A DNA stretch of 64,000 bases, taken from positions 124,001 through 188,000 of the forward strand of contig JBLWXV010000002.1 in assembly GCA_048267245.1 (NCBI GenBank), read 5' to 3'. The notes under the pieces are model-generated. The model was given only the letters and a program-made list of their open reading frames with translations. It made no database searches and was not told where the DNA came from. Below, one piece after another: positions 8,519 through 17,645 of the stretch (position 1 is its first letter; every line of letters begins with the position of its first letter). Source of the stretch: JBLWXV01 sp048267245 (GTDB lineage Bacteria > Bdellovibrionota > Bacteriovoracia > Bacteriovoracales > Bacteriovoracaceae). The position numbers were made by a program, and so were the translations under genes.

Positions 8519-9691
8519 CTACTTTTTAACTTTCTTAAAGGCCGCCTCTAGGTCGGCCTTTAGATCTTCAATATTCTCAATGCCCACTGAGAGGCGAATG
8601 AGATTGTCAGATAGACCGAGTGATTCGCGAACTTTCTTAGGCACACTTGCGTGAGTCATAATCGCCGGGTGCTCAATCAAGCTCTCTACACCACCAAGAC
8701 TTTCAGCAAGTGAGAAGAGGTGAACATTCTGAAGGAACTTCTTACAGTCCTTGAGGTTGCCCTTGAGAAAGAATGTAATCATTCCTCCAAATCCCTTCAT
8801 TTGTTTTTTGGCGATAGCGTGCTGTGGATGCGACTTAAGACCCGGATACACAACTCTCTCAACCATAGGATGCTTTTCAAGCCACTTGGCAATTTCCATG
8901 GCATTTTTCTGGTGAGCTTCCATGCGAATAGCAAGGGTCTTGATGCCGCGTAAAACTAGCCATGAATCAAAGGGCGATTGACTAGGTCCAATTGAGTTTT
9001 GAAGTTTCCAGAGCGACTCATAGATTTTTTTATCACTGAGCATGAGAGCGCCACCAACCACATCACTGTGACCATTAATATATTTAGTCATCGAGTGCAG
9101 AACAATGTCGGCCCCAAGCGCAATTGGGTTTTGAAAGTAAGGGCTCATAAAAGTGTTATCCACAACTGTGAGAGCTTTGTGCTTACCTGCAATGGCCGCA
9201 ATCTTTTTGATGTCTGAAATCTTAAGCAGTGGGTTTGTCGGAGTCTCAAGCCAAATCATTGAAGGCTTGTGTTCTTTAAAAGCCGCTTCAACTGCCGCAA
9301 TATCTGTCGTATCGATAAAGATGTAGTTGTGAAGTTTATTAAATACAGTTGTAAAAAGTCGGTAAGTTCCACCATACACATCGTCACCGCAGAGAATTGT
9401 CGATCCCGCCGGAAGATGGTGCATAATTAACATCTCTGCAGAAAGTCCTGAAGCCGTTACGATAGCGTGCTTTGCTCCTTCAAGACTCGCAAGACATTCT
9501 TCAAGTCTTGTGCGAGTAGGGTTGTGGCTGCGAGTATATTCATAGCCCTTGTGAACACCCGGTGAACTCTGAACATAGGTAGAAGTTTGATAAATTGGTG
9601 GCATGATCGCGCCAGTTTCTTTATCTGGGTGTCCACCCACATGAATCACTCGTGTGTGAAAGTCCATTTCTTTGTTCTTTGATTTACTCAT
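8519..9691 (-). CDS. cystathionine gamma-lyase/synthase, PLP enzyme
   Basis: A 390-residue member of the Cys/Met-metabolism PLP family. The PLP lysine is in SMTKYINGHSD (K203); YEYTRSHNPTR and ETPTNP are family hallmarks. The family includes cystathionine gamma-synthase (MetB), gamma-lyase and O-acetylhomoserine sulfhydrylase, which are hard to separate by eye. Its start abuts the stop of the cystathionine beta-synthase gene, so the likeliest role is cystathionine gamma-lyase, releasing cysteine in reverse transsulfuration. Cysteine would then feed the glutamate-cysteine ligase of the same gene set. Confidence 0.88.
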   Translation of the reverse strand: MSKSKNKEMDFHTRVIHVGGHPDKETGAIMPPIYQTSTYVQSSPGVHKGYEYTRSHNPTRTRLEECLASLEGAKHAIVTASGLSAEMLIMHHLPAGSTILCGDDVYGGTYRLFTTVFNKLHNYIFIDTTDIAAVEAAFKEHKPSMIWLETPTNPLLKISDIKKIAAIAGKHKALTVVDNTFMSPYFQNPIALGADIVLHSMTKYINGHSDVVGGALMLSDKKIYESLWKLQNSIGPSQSPFDSWLVLRGIKTLAIRMEAHQKNAMEIAKWLEKHPMVERVVYPGLKSHPQHAIAKKQMKGFGGMITFFLKGNLKDCKKFLQNVHLFSLAESLGGVESLIEHPAIMTHASVPKKVRESLGLSDNLIRLSVGIENIEDLKADLEAAFKKVKK

Positions 9692-11073
9692 TAGGCTTCT
9701 TCCCTTTTAGAAATAAATTGCAGGATATCAATATCAGTTAGAATACTTGCGGCTTCACCCTTGTCAGTAACGAGCACAACTTCTTTATTAAGAAGAGCAT
9801 CGGCTACTTTTGAAAGAAGCTCGTTCTTATCAATCGTTTTATAATTGCTGGCGTAAGCGATAGAGATATTGTCTGAGAGCGAGATATCGCCTCTAAAAAG
9901 AGGCTTGAGAAGCATTTTCTCAGTTACGATGCCCTTGATTTGCTCGCCTTCGTAGACTGGAACCTGAGAGATGCTCTTGTCTTCTAAAAGCTTAATGGCG
10001 TCGCCTACACTGGAAGTATCTTGAATTTTAATCAGCGGCTGATTGTCTTTACCAATGGCCTTCAAGACTTCAGTGATCTGAACGTTAAATGAAGAATCCA
10101 TATAGCCGTTATTAGACATCCAAGTATCGTTATAGATCTTTGAAGTGTAGCGGTTACCAGAGTCGTGCAAAAGAACAAGGATCTTCTTAGGCTCTTTAAG
10201 AGTTTGAGCGTAGCGAATGGCCCCAACGATAGCAGCTCCAGCAGAACCACCAGCATAGATGCCCTCTTGCTTTAAAAGAGCGCGGGTCATGAGAAAGCTC
10301 TCTTTATCCCCGACAACGACCCAGTCATCAATATTATCAAAGTCGTAGTTTTCTGGAATGAAGTCTTCGCCGACACCTTCGAGCACATAGGTCTTGGCCT
10401 CGCACATTTCGCCAGTTTTAGCAAAGTGAGCAACGATACTTCCTTCGCAGTCGATGCCAACAATTTTCACATTGGGCATTTTCTCTTTGAAGTAGCGACC
10501 ACAACCAGAGATTGTTCCACCAGTACCAACCGTGGCCATAAATACATCAAAGTCGCCACTTGTTTGCTCGTACATTTCTGGAGCAGTCCAAGTGTAGTGA
10601 GTGTCGCGGTTGTGGAGGTTATCGTATTGGTTAACGTAGAACGAATTTGGGATCGTCTGGCTCAAGCGCTTTGAGACTGAGTAGTAAGATCTTGGATCTT
10701 CTGGCTCAACGTTTGTCGGGCAAACAACAACCTTGGCACCAAACGCGCGGAGGTTATCGATTTTTTCTTGCGACTGCTTGTCGGCGAGAACGAAAATACA
10801 CTTGTAGCCGTGCACGGCCGCCCACATCGCTAGACCTACACCGGTGTTACCCGAAGTACCTTCGATGATCGTTCCCCCCGGCTTGAGTTTTCCTTCTTTG
10901 ACCGCTTGGTCGAGCATATAGCTACCAATGCGATCCTTAGTCGAGCCACCTGGGTTCATGTACTCAAGTTTAACGTAGATTTCAGAACTAATACCGGCCG
11001 TCACTTTATTGAGCTTTACGATGGGGGTGCCACCGATAGCTTGAGTGATATTGGCCTTTGCGCCTTTCATCAT
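9691..11073 (-). CDS. cbs: cystathionine beta-synthase with C-terminal CBS pair
   Basis: A 460-residue PLP enzyme of the cysteine synthase/CBS group. The PLP lysine is K46 in GGSTKDRIG and the phosphate-binding loop is TSGNTG (residues 73-78). Beyond about residue 335 lie two CBS domains (VPVYEGEQIKGIVTE and the later LVTDKGEAASILTDID), the arrangement of eukaryotic-type CBS, where the pair is regulatory. The enzyme condenses serine with homocysteine. AAGGAGAG precedes the start, and 17 bases separate it from gshA upstream. A bacterial O-acetylserine-type enzyme is less likely because of the CBS pair and the neighbouring gamma-lyase. Confidence 0.88.
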   Translation of the reverse strand: MMKGAKANITQAIGGTPIVKLNKVTAGISSEIYVKLEYMNPGGSTKDRIGSYMLDQAVKEGKLKPGGTIIEGTSGNTGVGLAMWAAVHGYKCIFVLADKQSQEKIDNLRAFGAKVVVCPTNVEPEDPRSYYSVSKRLSQTIPNSFYVNQYDNLHNRDTHYTWTAPEMYEQTSGDFDVFMATVGTGGTISGCGRYFKEKMPNVKIVGIDCEGSIVAHFAKTGEMCEAKTYVLEGVGEDFIPENYDFDNIDDWVVVGDKESFLMTRALLKQEGIYAGGSAGAAIVGAIRYAQTLKEPKKILVLLHDSGNRYTSKIYNDTWMSNNGYMDSSFNVQITEVLKAIGKDNQPLIKIQDTSSVGDAIKLLEDKSISQVPVYEGEQIKGIVTEKMLLKPLFRGDISLSDNISIAYASNYKTIDKNELLSKVADALLNKEVVLVTDKGEAASILTDIDILQFISKREEA

Positions 11074-11090
11074 TATGATCTCTCCTTATC

Positions 11091-12311
11091 TTATAATACG
11101 TCTTTAATTTCGTGTGAGCTCGCTAGGGTTGAGAGGCGAGCAATTACAGAATACACCGCTTCTTTGCACTGGTGATCCTGGTTTTGTCTAATTTCGCTAA
11201 TACAGAATTTTCTAAAAACCATGCCCTTACTGTTAAGGTTTCCTTCGCTATCGCGCTCAGAATTGGCGCGCATAAAGCCACCCACACTCTGGCCATCAAC
11301 CAAGTAAATCGTGACTTCGGCAGGAGCGTCGTCATACTTAAGAATTGTCTCAACGCCTTCTTGAACTAAAAGGGAGGTGAACTTAATGCTATTTTTGCCC
11401 ACATCCATTTTGTTTCTAACTTTGCGGTTCATCGAGATGATTTCTTCACCAGAACCAACCACACTGATTCCCATTCCATAGGTACCCTGCGAAGCTTTCA
11501 CAAAAACTTTTCTACCGGCACCAATTTCCGCAATAAGTTCATCAACGGCGGCACCTAAGCTCTCAAGTCCACTCTTAGCGCCAAAGTCGACATTCTCAAC
11601 TGCTTTAAAGCGAGCTTGAATCAAGTCCGGGTTAATCGAGTAGCGCTCGCAAAAAGCATCGGCCACTTTCTTGTAATAAGAAAAGTGAATATTCTTCTGT
11701 CTGGCAAACCAACCGATGTGGGGAGTGGGCATGACCGGAGTTTTTACCTCGCCCCAATTGACCGGTAGTGGGCTCGACTGATCGTTGTTGAGAACGGCGA
11801 TGTCGACTTCTCCGGCAGAATTTTTAAGAACGCCGTTTTCAAGAATCGCCTTCTCAATTGTGAGATCAAAGCCAGATTGCGACACTAGGTCTAGCTTTGA
11901 AGTTTCACTAAAGAGCGAATCATCTAAGCTAATAAAAGAGACTTCATAGCCCGCATCGCGAATGGCCTTGCCAAGAATGGCAAGGTGATCGAGATAGAAT
12001 TTATTCTTGGTATGTGACTCAGGAATAATGGCAATCTGTCGCGCGCTTGAATTTACTTTATCAAAAGCGCGCTTAAAGAGTTTGCCCGAAGCTTCAAGAT
12101 CGAGCATGCACATATTATTAAATCCCGCCGGATAAATATTGAGATCCACGGGCGCGAATTTATCTTTGCTCTCTCTAATATCGCAGGAAGTGTAGAGAGA
12201 GATGGGAAGCTTTGCGAGTTCGCTATCGATGTGAGTGTTAATCTCATTCCAATTGCAGGTCACAAAACGTTCAAGTTCTTCTTTGGTATTTACTTTAAAA
12301 GAGGCGCTCAT
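11091..12311 (-). CDS. gshA: glutamate-cysteine ligase, ATP-grasp (GshA ferrooxidans-type)
   Basis: About 406 residues. The segment FVKASQGTYGMGISVV with RKVRNKM, VQEGVET and the late VGGFMRANSE matches the ATP-grasp glutamate-cysteine ligases first defined in Acidithiobacillus (TIGR02049), not the E. coli GshA fold. It makes gamma-glutamylcysteine, the first step of glutathione synthesis. I start at ATG 12311, with AAAGGA upstream; a longer frame would overlap the ArsA-like gene. A glutathione synthetase gene is not seen in the window. Placement between the ArsA pair and cysteine-forming enzymes supports a thiol-production operon. Confidence 0.82.
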   Translation of the reverse strand: MSASFKVNTKEELERFVTCNWNEINTHIDSELAKLPISLYTSCDIRESKDKFAPVDLNIYPAGFNNMCMLDLEASGKLFKRAFDKVNSSARQIAIIPESHTKNKFYLDHLAILGKAIRDAGYEVSFISLDDSLFSETSKLDLVSQSGFDLTIEKAILENGVLKNSAGEVDIAVLNNDQSSPLPVNWGEVKTPVMPTPHIGWFARQKNIHFSYYKKVADAFCERYSINPDLIQARFKAVENVDFGAKSGLESLGAAVDELIAEIGAGRKVFVKASQGTYGMGISVVGSGEEIISMNRKVRNKMDVGKNSIKFTSLLVQEGVETILKYDDAPAEVTIYLVDGQSVGGFMRANSERDSEGNLNSKGMVFRKFCISEIRQNQDHQCKEAVYSVIARLSTLASSHEIKDVL

Positions 12312-12322
12312 AGCGAAATCCT

Positions 12323-13375
12323 TTAGTTGAGATCTGACCAATGACCAGCGAGCTCGGCCACATGAGATTGTGGCGAAGAGCTTAACACATCTGGAAAGGT
12401 CAGTAGTGCTTCAAAATGGTCTTTAGACTGATTTTTTAGCGCACTTTCTCTGGCGAGGATAGCTCGTTTAAAGCGTACAAGGGGTGTAGATGACTCAGGG
12501 TGCCAGTCATGGAGGTTCTGGGCGAGGGACTTGTTAATAATTAATGTTGCTTTTTCCCCCATCACGCCACGGCTGGCCTCTTTGAGCTTAAGCGCCTCTT
12601 CCCACTTGCTCTGCTCAGCACTGGTCACGAGAAACCAACGGCAGAGTCCGGGGCGTTTGAGGTTTTCTTGAAAGCTCAAAGCACTTAGAAAGGAGTTTCG
12701 ATTCTTGTAAATGGCCACAATCGCACTGACAAACTCCTCGACAAAGCTCGCGCCAGTTACCTTTTCTAGGTAGGACAAAAGCTTTTTCACTCCAGAGTTA
12801 ATCACGCGCTGGAAGAGCCCAGGTTTTTCTTTGTCTTCATCAGGCCCAAAGGATTTTCCCAGAAAGCGAAAAATCTCCACAAAAGAGCGATCAAAGAAGT
12901 GATTGATCTTGTTAGCGCTCTCTAGGAAGTCAATAAAGTGCTTACCCGGTGGGGTATCGAGGACGATGACATCGTAATTGCTATGGCTTAGATGATGCTG
13001 AACTTCGAGGATCGCCATGATCTCATTCATTCCGCCGTAGGGGCGAGTGAGAATTCTCACAATGGGAGTGTCGAGTTCTTTAGACGTTCCGTTGGTTCGT
13101 CCAATTCGCTGAAGAGTCTCAAACGGCGATAGTAAGATTGCATGAATCTTGTGCTTAGATTCGGGATTAAAGTCAGCGCAATTAATAGCCACTTCTTTGC
13201 CGACTTGATCATCGCTCATTCCCAAAACCTGCTTGAGTCTGCGGGCCGGATCAATCGTAATGAGCAAAACATTCTTTCCTGTTTCTGCCAGGTAGATGGC
13301 CCTTGAAGTTGCGAGAGTGGTCTTGCCGACGCCACCAGTACCGCAGAAAATTTCGAGCTCTGTCTTATTATTCAT
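12323..13375 (-). CDS. ArsA-like ATPase, second of a tandem pair
   Basis: A 350-residue ArsA/Get3-type P-loop ATPase. Walker A is GTGGVGKTT near residue 11, so the extra 'deviant' lysine (GKGGVGKT), which normally reaches across the dimer, is replaced by Thr. Switch II is VLDTPPGKH. It overlaps the preceding ArsA-like gene by 8 bases. Tandem ArsA-like pairs are known from actinobacteria (for example Rv3679-Rv3680 of Mycobacterium tuberculosis) and are thought to act as heteromers. No arsenic genes (arsB, arsR, arsC) are near. Cargo and function are unknown. Confidence 0.85.
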   Translation of the reverse strand: MNNKTELEIFCGTGGVGKTTLATSRAIYLAETGKNVLLITIDPARRLKQVLGMSDDQVGKEVAINCADFNPESKHKIHAILLSPFETLQRIGRTNGTSKELDTPIVRILTRPYGGMNEIMAILEVQHHLSHSNYDVIVLDTPPGKHFIDFLESANKINHFFDRSFVEIFRFLGKSFGPDEDKEKPGLFQRVINSGVKKLLSYLEKVTGASFVEEFVSAIVAIYKNRNSFLSALSFQENLKRPGLCRWFLVTSAEQSKWEEALKLKEASRGVMGEKATLIINKSLAQNLHDWHPESSTPLVRFKRAILARESALKNQSKDHFEALLTFPDVLSSSPQSHVAELAGHWSDLN

Positions 13376-14159
13376 AGCGCCCCCCTAGAAAGTCACCTAT
13401 GAGCGTGGCGGTCTCGCTAAGCTCAAGGGTTGAGTAGTGGGGAATCTTTAAATCTTCACTTCCATCAAGGATTTCTTTTTCAAGATCAATTTTCTTTTTG
13501 AGGGCAACGGGAAGGTTGTCCGCCTCCTCAACAAGGTCCGGGCAGCTGCTGTAGCAGTCATTATAAATGGTTTCAATGGGCGACTTAATTCGCTCTTCGA
13601 GCTCTGCCTTAAGATCAATACCCTCTTGATGGGCCATGGTGGTTGGCAGCGAAATAATGTGAATGAGAACATTATTTGCTCCAGCAAGGAAGCGCTCCAT
13701 TCGATTGATGTCTTCAACGATAAGTCCAGACTTAAACATCGTCTTATAATTTCCGGTACTCTCAAATAGGCCCAGCACATGACCACTCGAAGGACTATCA
13801 AAAACTAAGTGTAGTTCTGGGTCCTTTTCAAGACGTTCGATAATATGTCCTAAGATAATCAGATGCCCAAGGCTTGGCAGCATGTGAAAGAGGGACTTAA
13901 AAAATGGCGTCTTTAAAATCCACTCGGCAATTGTTTGGGAGCCCAATTTCTTAGCGATATAGAGCTTTGCCGATTCCATCGTCTCAATATCCCAGTATTC
14001 AATACCGAGGTCCTGAAACACTTTCTTCTCTGGTAGGTCTTGGATATTGAGATAGAGAACTTTTTTACTACGTGCTTTAAGGGCCCGACAGATCCCTAAA
14101 CTAAGCACTGTTTTGCCGACGCCTCCCTTACCAGTTACGACATGAAGGCGCGCTTTCAT
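13368..14159 (-). CDS. ArsA-like ATPase, first of a tandem pair
   Basis: A 263-residue ArsA/Get3-type ATPase, shorter than its partner. Walker A is GKGGVGKTV and keeps the deviant lysine that the partner lacks; the switch II region is VFDSPSSGHVLG. It begins immediately after the stop of the barrel protein gene and overlaps the second ATPase by 8 bases, implying coupled translation and probably a complex. The Cys-containing segment (NDCYSSCPD) is near the place where true ArsA proteins bind metalloids, but does not by itself show metal binding. Confidence 0.83.
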   Translation of the reverse strand: MKARLHVVTGKGGVGKTVLSLGICRALKARSKKVLYLNIQDLPEKKVFQDLGIEYWDIETMESAKLYIAKKLGSQTIAEWILKTPFFKSLFHMLPSLGHLIILGHIIERLEKDPELHLVFDSPSSGHVLGLFESTGNYKTMFKSGLIVEDINRMERFLAGANNVLIHIISLPTTMAHQEGIDLKAELEERIKSPIETIYNDCYSSCPDLVEEADNLPVALKKKIDLEKEILDGSEDLKIPHYSTLELSETATLIGDFLGGRYE

Positions 14160-14837
14160 TTAAAAAGTATAGAAGAGGGTGACGAGAAGCTTGAAATAAG
14201 AGAGCTCTACATCAAGACCATTGTCTTGCTTCACATCAAATGGGTTGTGATAGTGACCAATCACTCCCACCATGAAGTGTCTATTGAGGCGAAGCTCTGC
14301 TCCTGCACCAAGGTTGAGACCAAAAGTAGTTTTGGTCTTTGAGTCTTGAAGTGAGCCAGCAACTTCACGTCTCATTTTAGGCCAGTAAAAGCCTAGACCA
14401 CCAAGAGCAAAGGGCGCAAAAGAATCAAATTGAAAGGCTTTCGCTTTGATACTGAGAGCAAGACCAGTCGTCTCAATATACTTGCCTTGGTACTTGTGCT
14501 TGCTGGTGTGAAAGTTAGTCATAAAATCAAATGAGTAACTCGCACTATAGTTGTAGTAGACATCCCAAGTGATCTTGTCTTCGCCGTTGTCGGCAGCATC
14601 ACCCATAATGAATGTCTGGCCAATACCTAGTCCAAGTGAATGAAGTTTAATTCCGGTGTCGCCACCTGTTGGGATATCTCCCGCAACTTCCTTGGTCTTC
14701 TCACCTGAAGTGAGTTCTTTGATGTTGGGCTTTTTTTGGGCCCAAGAAGTATTTGTTGTGAGGGCTAAAACAAAAACGGTGACCATATAGGTCACCGTCT
14801 TCACTTTAAAAATTTCTTTTTTGAGATTTTTAAGCAT
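14160..14837 (-). CDS. outer-membrane beta-barrel protein
   Basis: A 225-residue exported protein with a signal segment ending near TNTSWAQ. The mature part alternates short amphipathic strands (ALSIKAKAF, GLNLGAGAELRL, HFMVGVIGHY) and ends in aromatic FKLLVTLFYTF, the C-terminal signature of outer-membrane barrels. It resembles small OmpW/OprF-type eight-stranded barrels but no named family is certain. The stop is followed directly by the ArsA-like start, so it shares their transcript. Confidence 0.75.
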   Translation of the reverse strand: MLKNLKKEIFKVKTVTYMVTVFVLALTTNTSWAQKKPNIKELTSGEKTKEVAGDIPTGGDTGIKLHSLGLGIGQTFIMGDAADNGEDKITWDVYYNYSASYSFDFMTNFHTSKHKYQGKYIETTGLALSIKAKAFQFDSFAPFALGGLGFYWPKMRREVAGSLQDSKTKTTFGLNLGAGAELRLNRHFMVGVIGHYHNPFDVKQDNGLDVELSYFKLLVTLFYTF

Positions 14838-14876
14838 TTTCCACCGTGTGAAACTCAGTCGACTCTGAACTAAATC

Positions 14877-15263
14877 TTAGTTCAAAGTAGCAGGAGTTTC
14901 AACACTGGCGTTGCCAAGCTCTTGAGAGATGAATGGCTTAAACTCGTTAGCTTCAGCAGCAGGAGCTTCAGCTTCAGTACCTTCAAGAGTTCTGATGTAA
15001 CCAGTGAAAGTACCTTCTGTAGAGCGGATAACGCGCTTAAGAAGTTCAACATCTCCAGCTTTTGTTGATTTTTTCTCTTGATCAAAGAGAAGCTGGATTT
15101 GAGTCATGTAAGTGATGTCATTCTTAGTCTTGTTGTCGATCACTTGGATCTCATGACCTTCGCGGATAATCTGAGCGATTTCCTCGAGAGTCACGTAACA
15201 TGACTGATGAGTGTCATAAAGCTTACGGTTTTGGTACCTTTTGATGATTCTAACGTCATTCAT
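14877..15263 (-). CDS. PHA accumulation regulator PhaR-like protein
   Basis: A 128-residue protein whose N-terminal 60 residues match the PhaR/PhbR DNA-binding domain (RIIKRYQNRKLYDT, then CYVTLEEIAQIIREG). PhaR represses phasin genes and binds polyhydroxyalkanoate granules. No PHA synthase or phasin gene is in the window, and Bdellovibrio-type genomes can carry this domain without a full PHA pathway, so the target is uncertain. The C-terminus is Ala/Glu rich. A good promoter lies about 55 bases upstream. Confidence 0.82.
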   Translation of the reverse strand: MNDVRIIKRYQNRKLYDTHQSCYVTLEEIAQIIREGHEIQVIDNKTKNDITYMTQIQLLFDQEKKSTKAGDVELLKRVIRSTEGTFTGYIRTLEGTEAEAPAAEANEFKPFISQELGNASVETPATLN

Positions 15264-15319
15264 CTCTGTTTCCCCTATGATGCGAGTTAGCGTTTGCGTT
15301 TTTATGTTTAACTGGGGTG

Positions 15320-15348
15320 CTTATAGCACCGTGTAATTAAACTGTCGA
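15320..15348 (-). promoter_or_regulatory. sigma-70-type promoter of the PhaR-like gene
   Basis: On the minus strand TCGACA, 17 bases, then TATAAG. One mismatch in each hexamer and ideal spacing, 57 bases from the start codon. Read by eye only. Confidence 0.55.
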
Positions 15349-15605
15349 CGAATCCACTCGTTTTTGTATTCTTTTCATTGCACTGCGAAGTACACTGGTG
15401 AAGCCCCTAAAGAACAGCCTGTTTTCAGCACCTTAAAGGAGCGAAAAACTTGCTGCGCCTCTCGCGCTGCCTTGCTTCGACTTGCGAGGAAGAGATTTAG
15501 CAAGGCCCGAAAGATGCTGTCAAGAAATTTGGGGCAGGGCCCCGGCTGATGAGCATCATTCTTAACCTTTGTACAAGATATCGGGTACTTGGGCAGTGGA
15601 TTATT

Positions 15606-15633
15606 TTGCCTTTGTCTAGCGGGGGGTTATATT
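15606..15633 (+). promoter_or_regulatory. candidate promoter of the TPR lipoprotein gene
   Basis: TTGCCT, 16 bases, TATATT, about 100 bases before the start codon. The spacer contains a run of six G residues. Confidence 0.4.
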
Positions 15634-15731
15634 ACCTTTCATGTAATAGCGTCATTGACCGAGAAGTTGGGACGAGCGAGGAGCCTTTTGGGGCCCTTTG
15701 CCAATCATGTGCGTAAAACGATGGACCAGCT

Positions 15732-17645
15732 ATGAACAGAATTTCAATGAAAAAACTTTTAGCCTCACTACTGCCGATGTCGTCGCTGATGCTGGTGGTG
15801 GCCTGTTCGAGTGCGGTGAAGAAAGACTACCATTCGTTTGAGACACCGGCCGTCGATATCTCCGACGCTAGTGAATCGCAGAGTGGTGCAGAGCTCTCTG
15901 ATGAAGAGCAAAAGGCATTAATTGAAGAGAGCCTAGCGCAGATGGTGAAAGAGGCTAAGGAAGCGGGTCCTGCCTCAATTCAATATGTCAGTACAGATCT
16001 CTACTTAAAAGCATCTGACGCCTCACTAAGAGGAGATGCTGCTTCGGCGGCACTTCTCTATCAATATCTTTTAGAGCTTCAACCCGAAGATCAATTTCTC
16101 AAGAAGAAATTTACTGTTGAGCTAATTCGCCTCGGTCAATTTGCGGCCGCGGAAAAACCAATTCGCGAGCTGTATGAAACTTCTAAGGGAAAAGATGAGG
16201 GCCTGGGCCTGATTCTAGGCGGTGTCTACACAGCACTTGAGAAGAAAGAAGAGGCTTTTGCTGTCTATAAACAAATTCACAAGGATCACCCTAAGAGTGA
16301 AGAGGCTTGTATCTTCCTCTCCAAACAATATTCAATGAGAGAGAAGAAAGAACAGGCCATCAATGTTCTGGCCCAGTGTCAGAAGCGCTCGCCTAAGAGT
16401 GCAGTGTATAGCTACTACATGGGTAAAACGGCCGTTCAATTTGGCCAGCACGCCGATGCTTTGAAGTACTTTAAAGCGGCGACGAAAATTGACCCAGATT
16501 TTTATCAAGCAGTGCTTGCCATAGGTCTTTTTGATGAAGAAAAGAAAGATTTTGAGGCGGCGCTAAAAGTGTATAAGAAATTTCTTGAGCGAAATCCAGA
16601 TAGCTTCTCTGTTCTAGCTCGCGCAGTGCAAATCATGTTCGCACTTGGAAAAATGGAAGAAGTAGTGCCCTTTGCTGAGCGCCTGACGACTCTCGATCCA
16701 AGTGACCTCAATCTCAAGGTGAGACTAGGCATTCTCTACACAGATCAAAAGCGCTATGACGACGCCAAGGGCATCTTTAAAGAGATTCTTCTTGCTGTGC
16801 CAGATTCAGATAAGATTCTCTACTACCTCGCGAGCCTCTATCAGCAAACTGATGAGCTCGAAAAAGCGGTAGAAACTTTTGGTCGCATTCCCACCACCAG
16901 CAATCTTTATATGGATGGAAGTTTTCAAGTGGCCCAGATTCTAAGTGCACTTGCGCTTGAAGATTTTGAGCGCGGCGATGAGGAAAAGGTCGAGCGCTAC
17001 ATCTCCTTCATTGAGCAAAAGAGCGAAGAACTGCCAAAAATCAAGGTTGAGCTTCAAGTGAATATGGCCTCTTTCTTTGAAGCCGTGGGCGAAACGGAAA
17101 AGGCAATTGCTGTTCTAAGAGGGGTGAGTAAAGAGGAGAGCTTCACAGAGTCTCATCTTTATTACTTTGCAAGCCTACTTGAAAAGCGCTCGCTCTACCA
17201 AGAAGCGGAGAGTGCCATCCGCGCGCTACTGGTTAAAAATCCAGACAACGCTCACGCACTTAACTTCCTAGGTTACTCAATTCTCGAGCGAGGCGGGGAT
17301 ATGGATGAGGCCCACCGTCTCATCTCACGCGCAGTAGAATTAAAGCCTGAAGATGGCTACATTAGAGATTCACTTGGCTGGTACTACTATAAGGTAGGAA
17401 AAATAGAACTTGCTCTTGAGCATGTTGAGAAGGCCTGGTCTTTAGTTAAAAACGACACTGTGATCAATAAACATCTGGCCATCCTCCACCAGGAAATGAA
17501 GAATTATGCCAAGGCTAAGAAATACTACTTGGAGGCCTTGAAGTTTTGCAAAGTAGAAGAAGAAAAAGTCGATCTCATTCAGAGAATCGAAGACCTCACG
17601 GGTACAGCGGAAAAACGTCTTCCCGCTTCCTCGCCTGCGCCCTAA
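15732..17645 (+). CDS. TPR-repeat lipoprotein
   Basis: A 637-residue protein with a lipoprotein signal (LMLVVACSS, lipid-modified Cys about residue 25) followed by many tetratricopeptide repeats from about residue 90 to 620 (for example ALKYFKAATKIDPDFYQAVLA and later LNFLGYSILERGGDMDEA). Such proteins scaffold envelope complexes. The gene overlaps the next lipoprotein gene by 100 bases. A second in-frame ATG at codon 6 would give an equally good signal peptide. The specific partner is unknown. Confidence 0.85.
   Translation: MNRISMKKLLASLLPMSSLMLVVACSSAVKKDYHSFETPAVDISDASESQSGAELSDEEQKALIEESLAQMVKEAKEAGPASIQYVSTDLYLKASDASLRGDAASAALLYQYLLELQPEDQFLKKKFTVELIRLGQFAAAEKPIRELYETSKGKDEGLGLILGGVYTALEKKEEAFAVYKQIHKDHPKSEEACIFLSKQYSMREKKEQAINVLAQCQKRSPKSAVYSYYMGKTAVQFGQHADALKYFKAATKIDPDFYQAVLAIGLFDEEKKDFEAALKVYKKFLERNPDSFSVLARAVQIMFALGKMEEVVPFAERLTTLDPSDLNLKVRLGILYTDQKRYDDAKGIFKEILLAVPDSDKILYYLASLYQQTDELEKAVETFGRIPTTSNLYMDGSFQVAQILSALALEDFERGDEEKVERYISFIEQKSEELPKIKVELQVNMASFFEAVGETEKAIAVLRGVSKEESFTESHLYYFASLLEKRSLYQEAESAIRALLVKNPDNAHALNFLGYSILERGGDMDEAHRLISRAVELKPEDGYIRDSLGWYYYKVGKIELALEHVEKAWSLVKNDTVINKHLAILHQEMKNYAKAKKYYLEALKFCKVEEEKVDLIQRIEDLTGTAEKRLPASSPAP

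Larger units (their letters stand above)
15264..15731. other. 468-base intergenic region between divergent genes
   Basis: No supported gene. It carries a promoter for the PhaR-like gene at its left end and a probable promoter for the TPR lipoprotein gene at its right. The middle (15400-15550) is GC-richer with GGGGC/GCCCC clusters. A short frame at 15364-15549 begins with TTG, lacks a ribosome binding site and looks non-coding. Confidence 0.6.

Noticed and set aside
12323..14159. Arsenite-resistance operon
   Set aside because: Only ArsA-like ATPases are present; no arsB, arsC, arsD or arsR-type genes adjoin, and neighbours are thiol-metabolism genes.
15364..15549. Short plus-strand frame in the intergenic region
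   Set aside because: TTG start, no ribosome binding site, no recognisable signal or motif; sits in a GC-rich promoter spacer.
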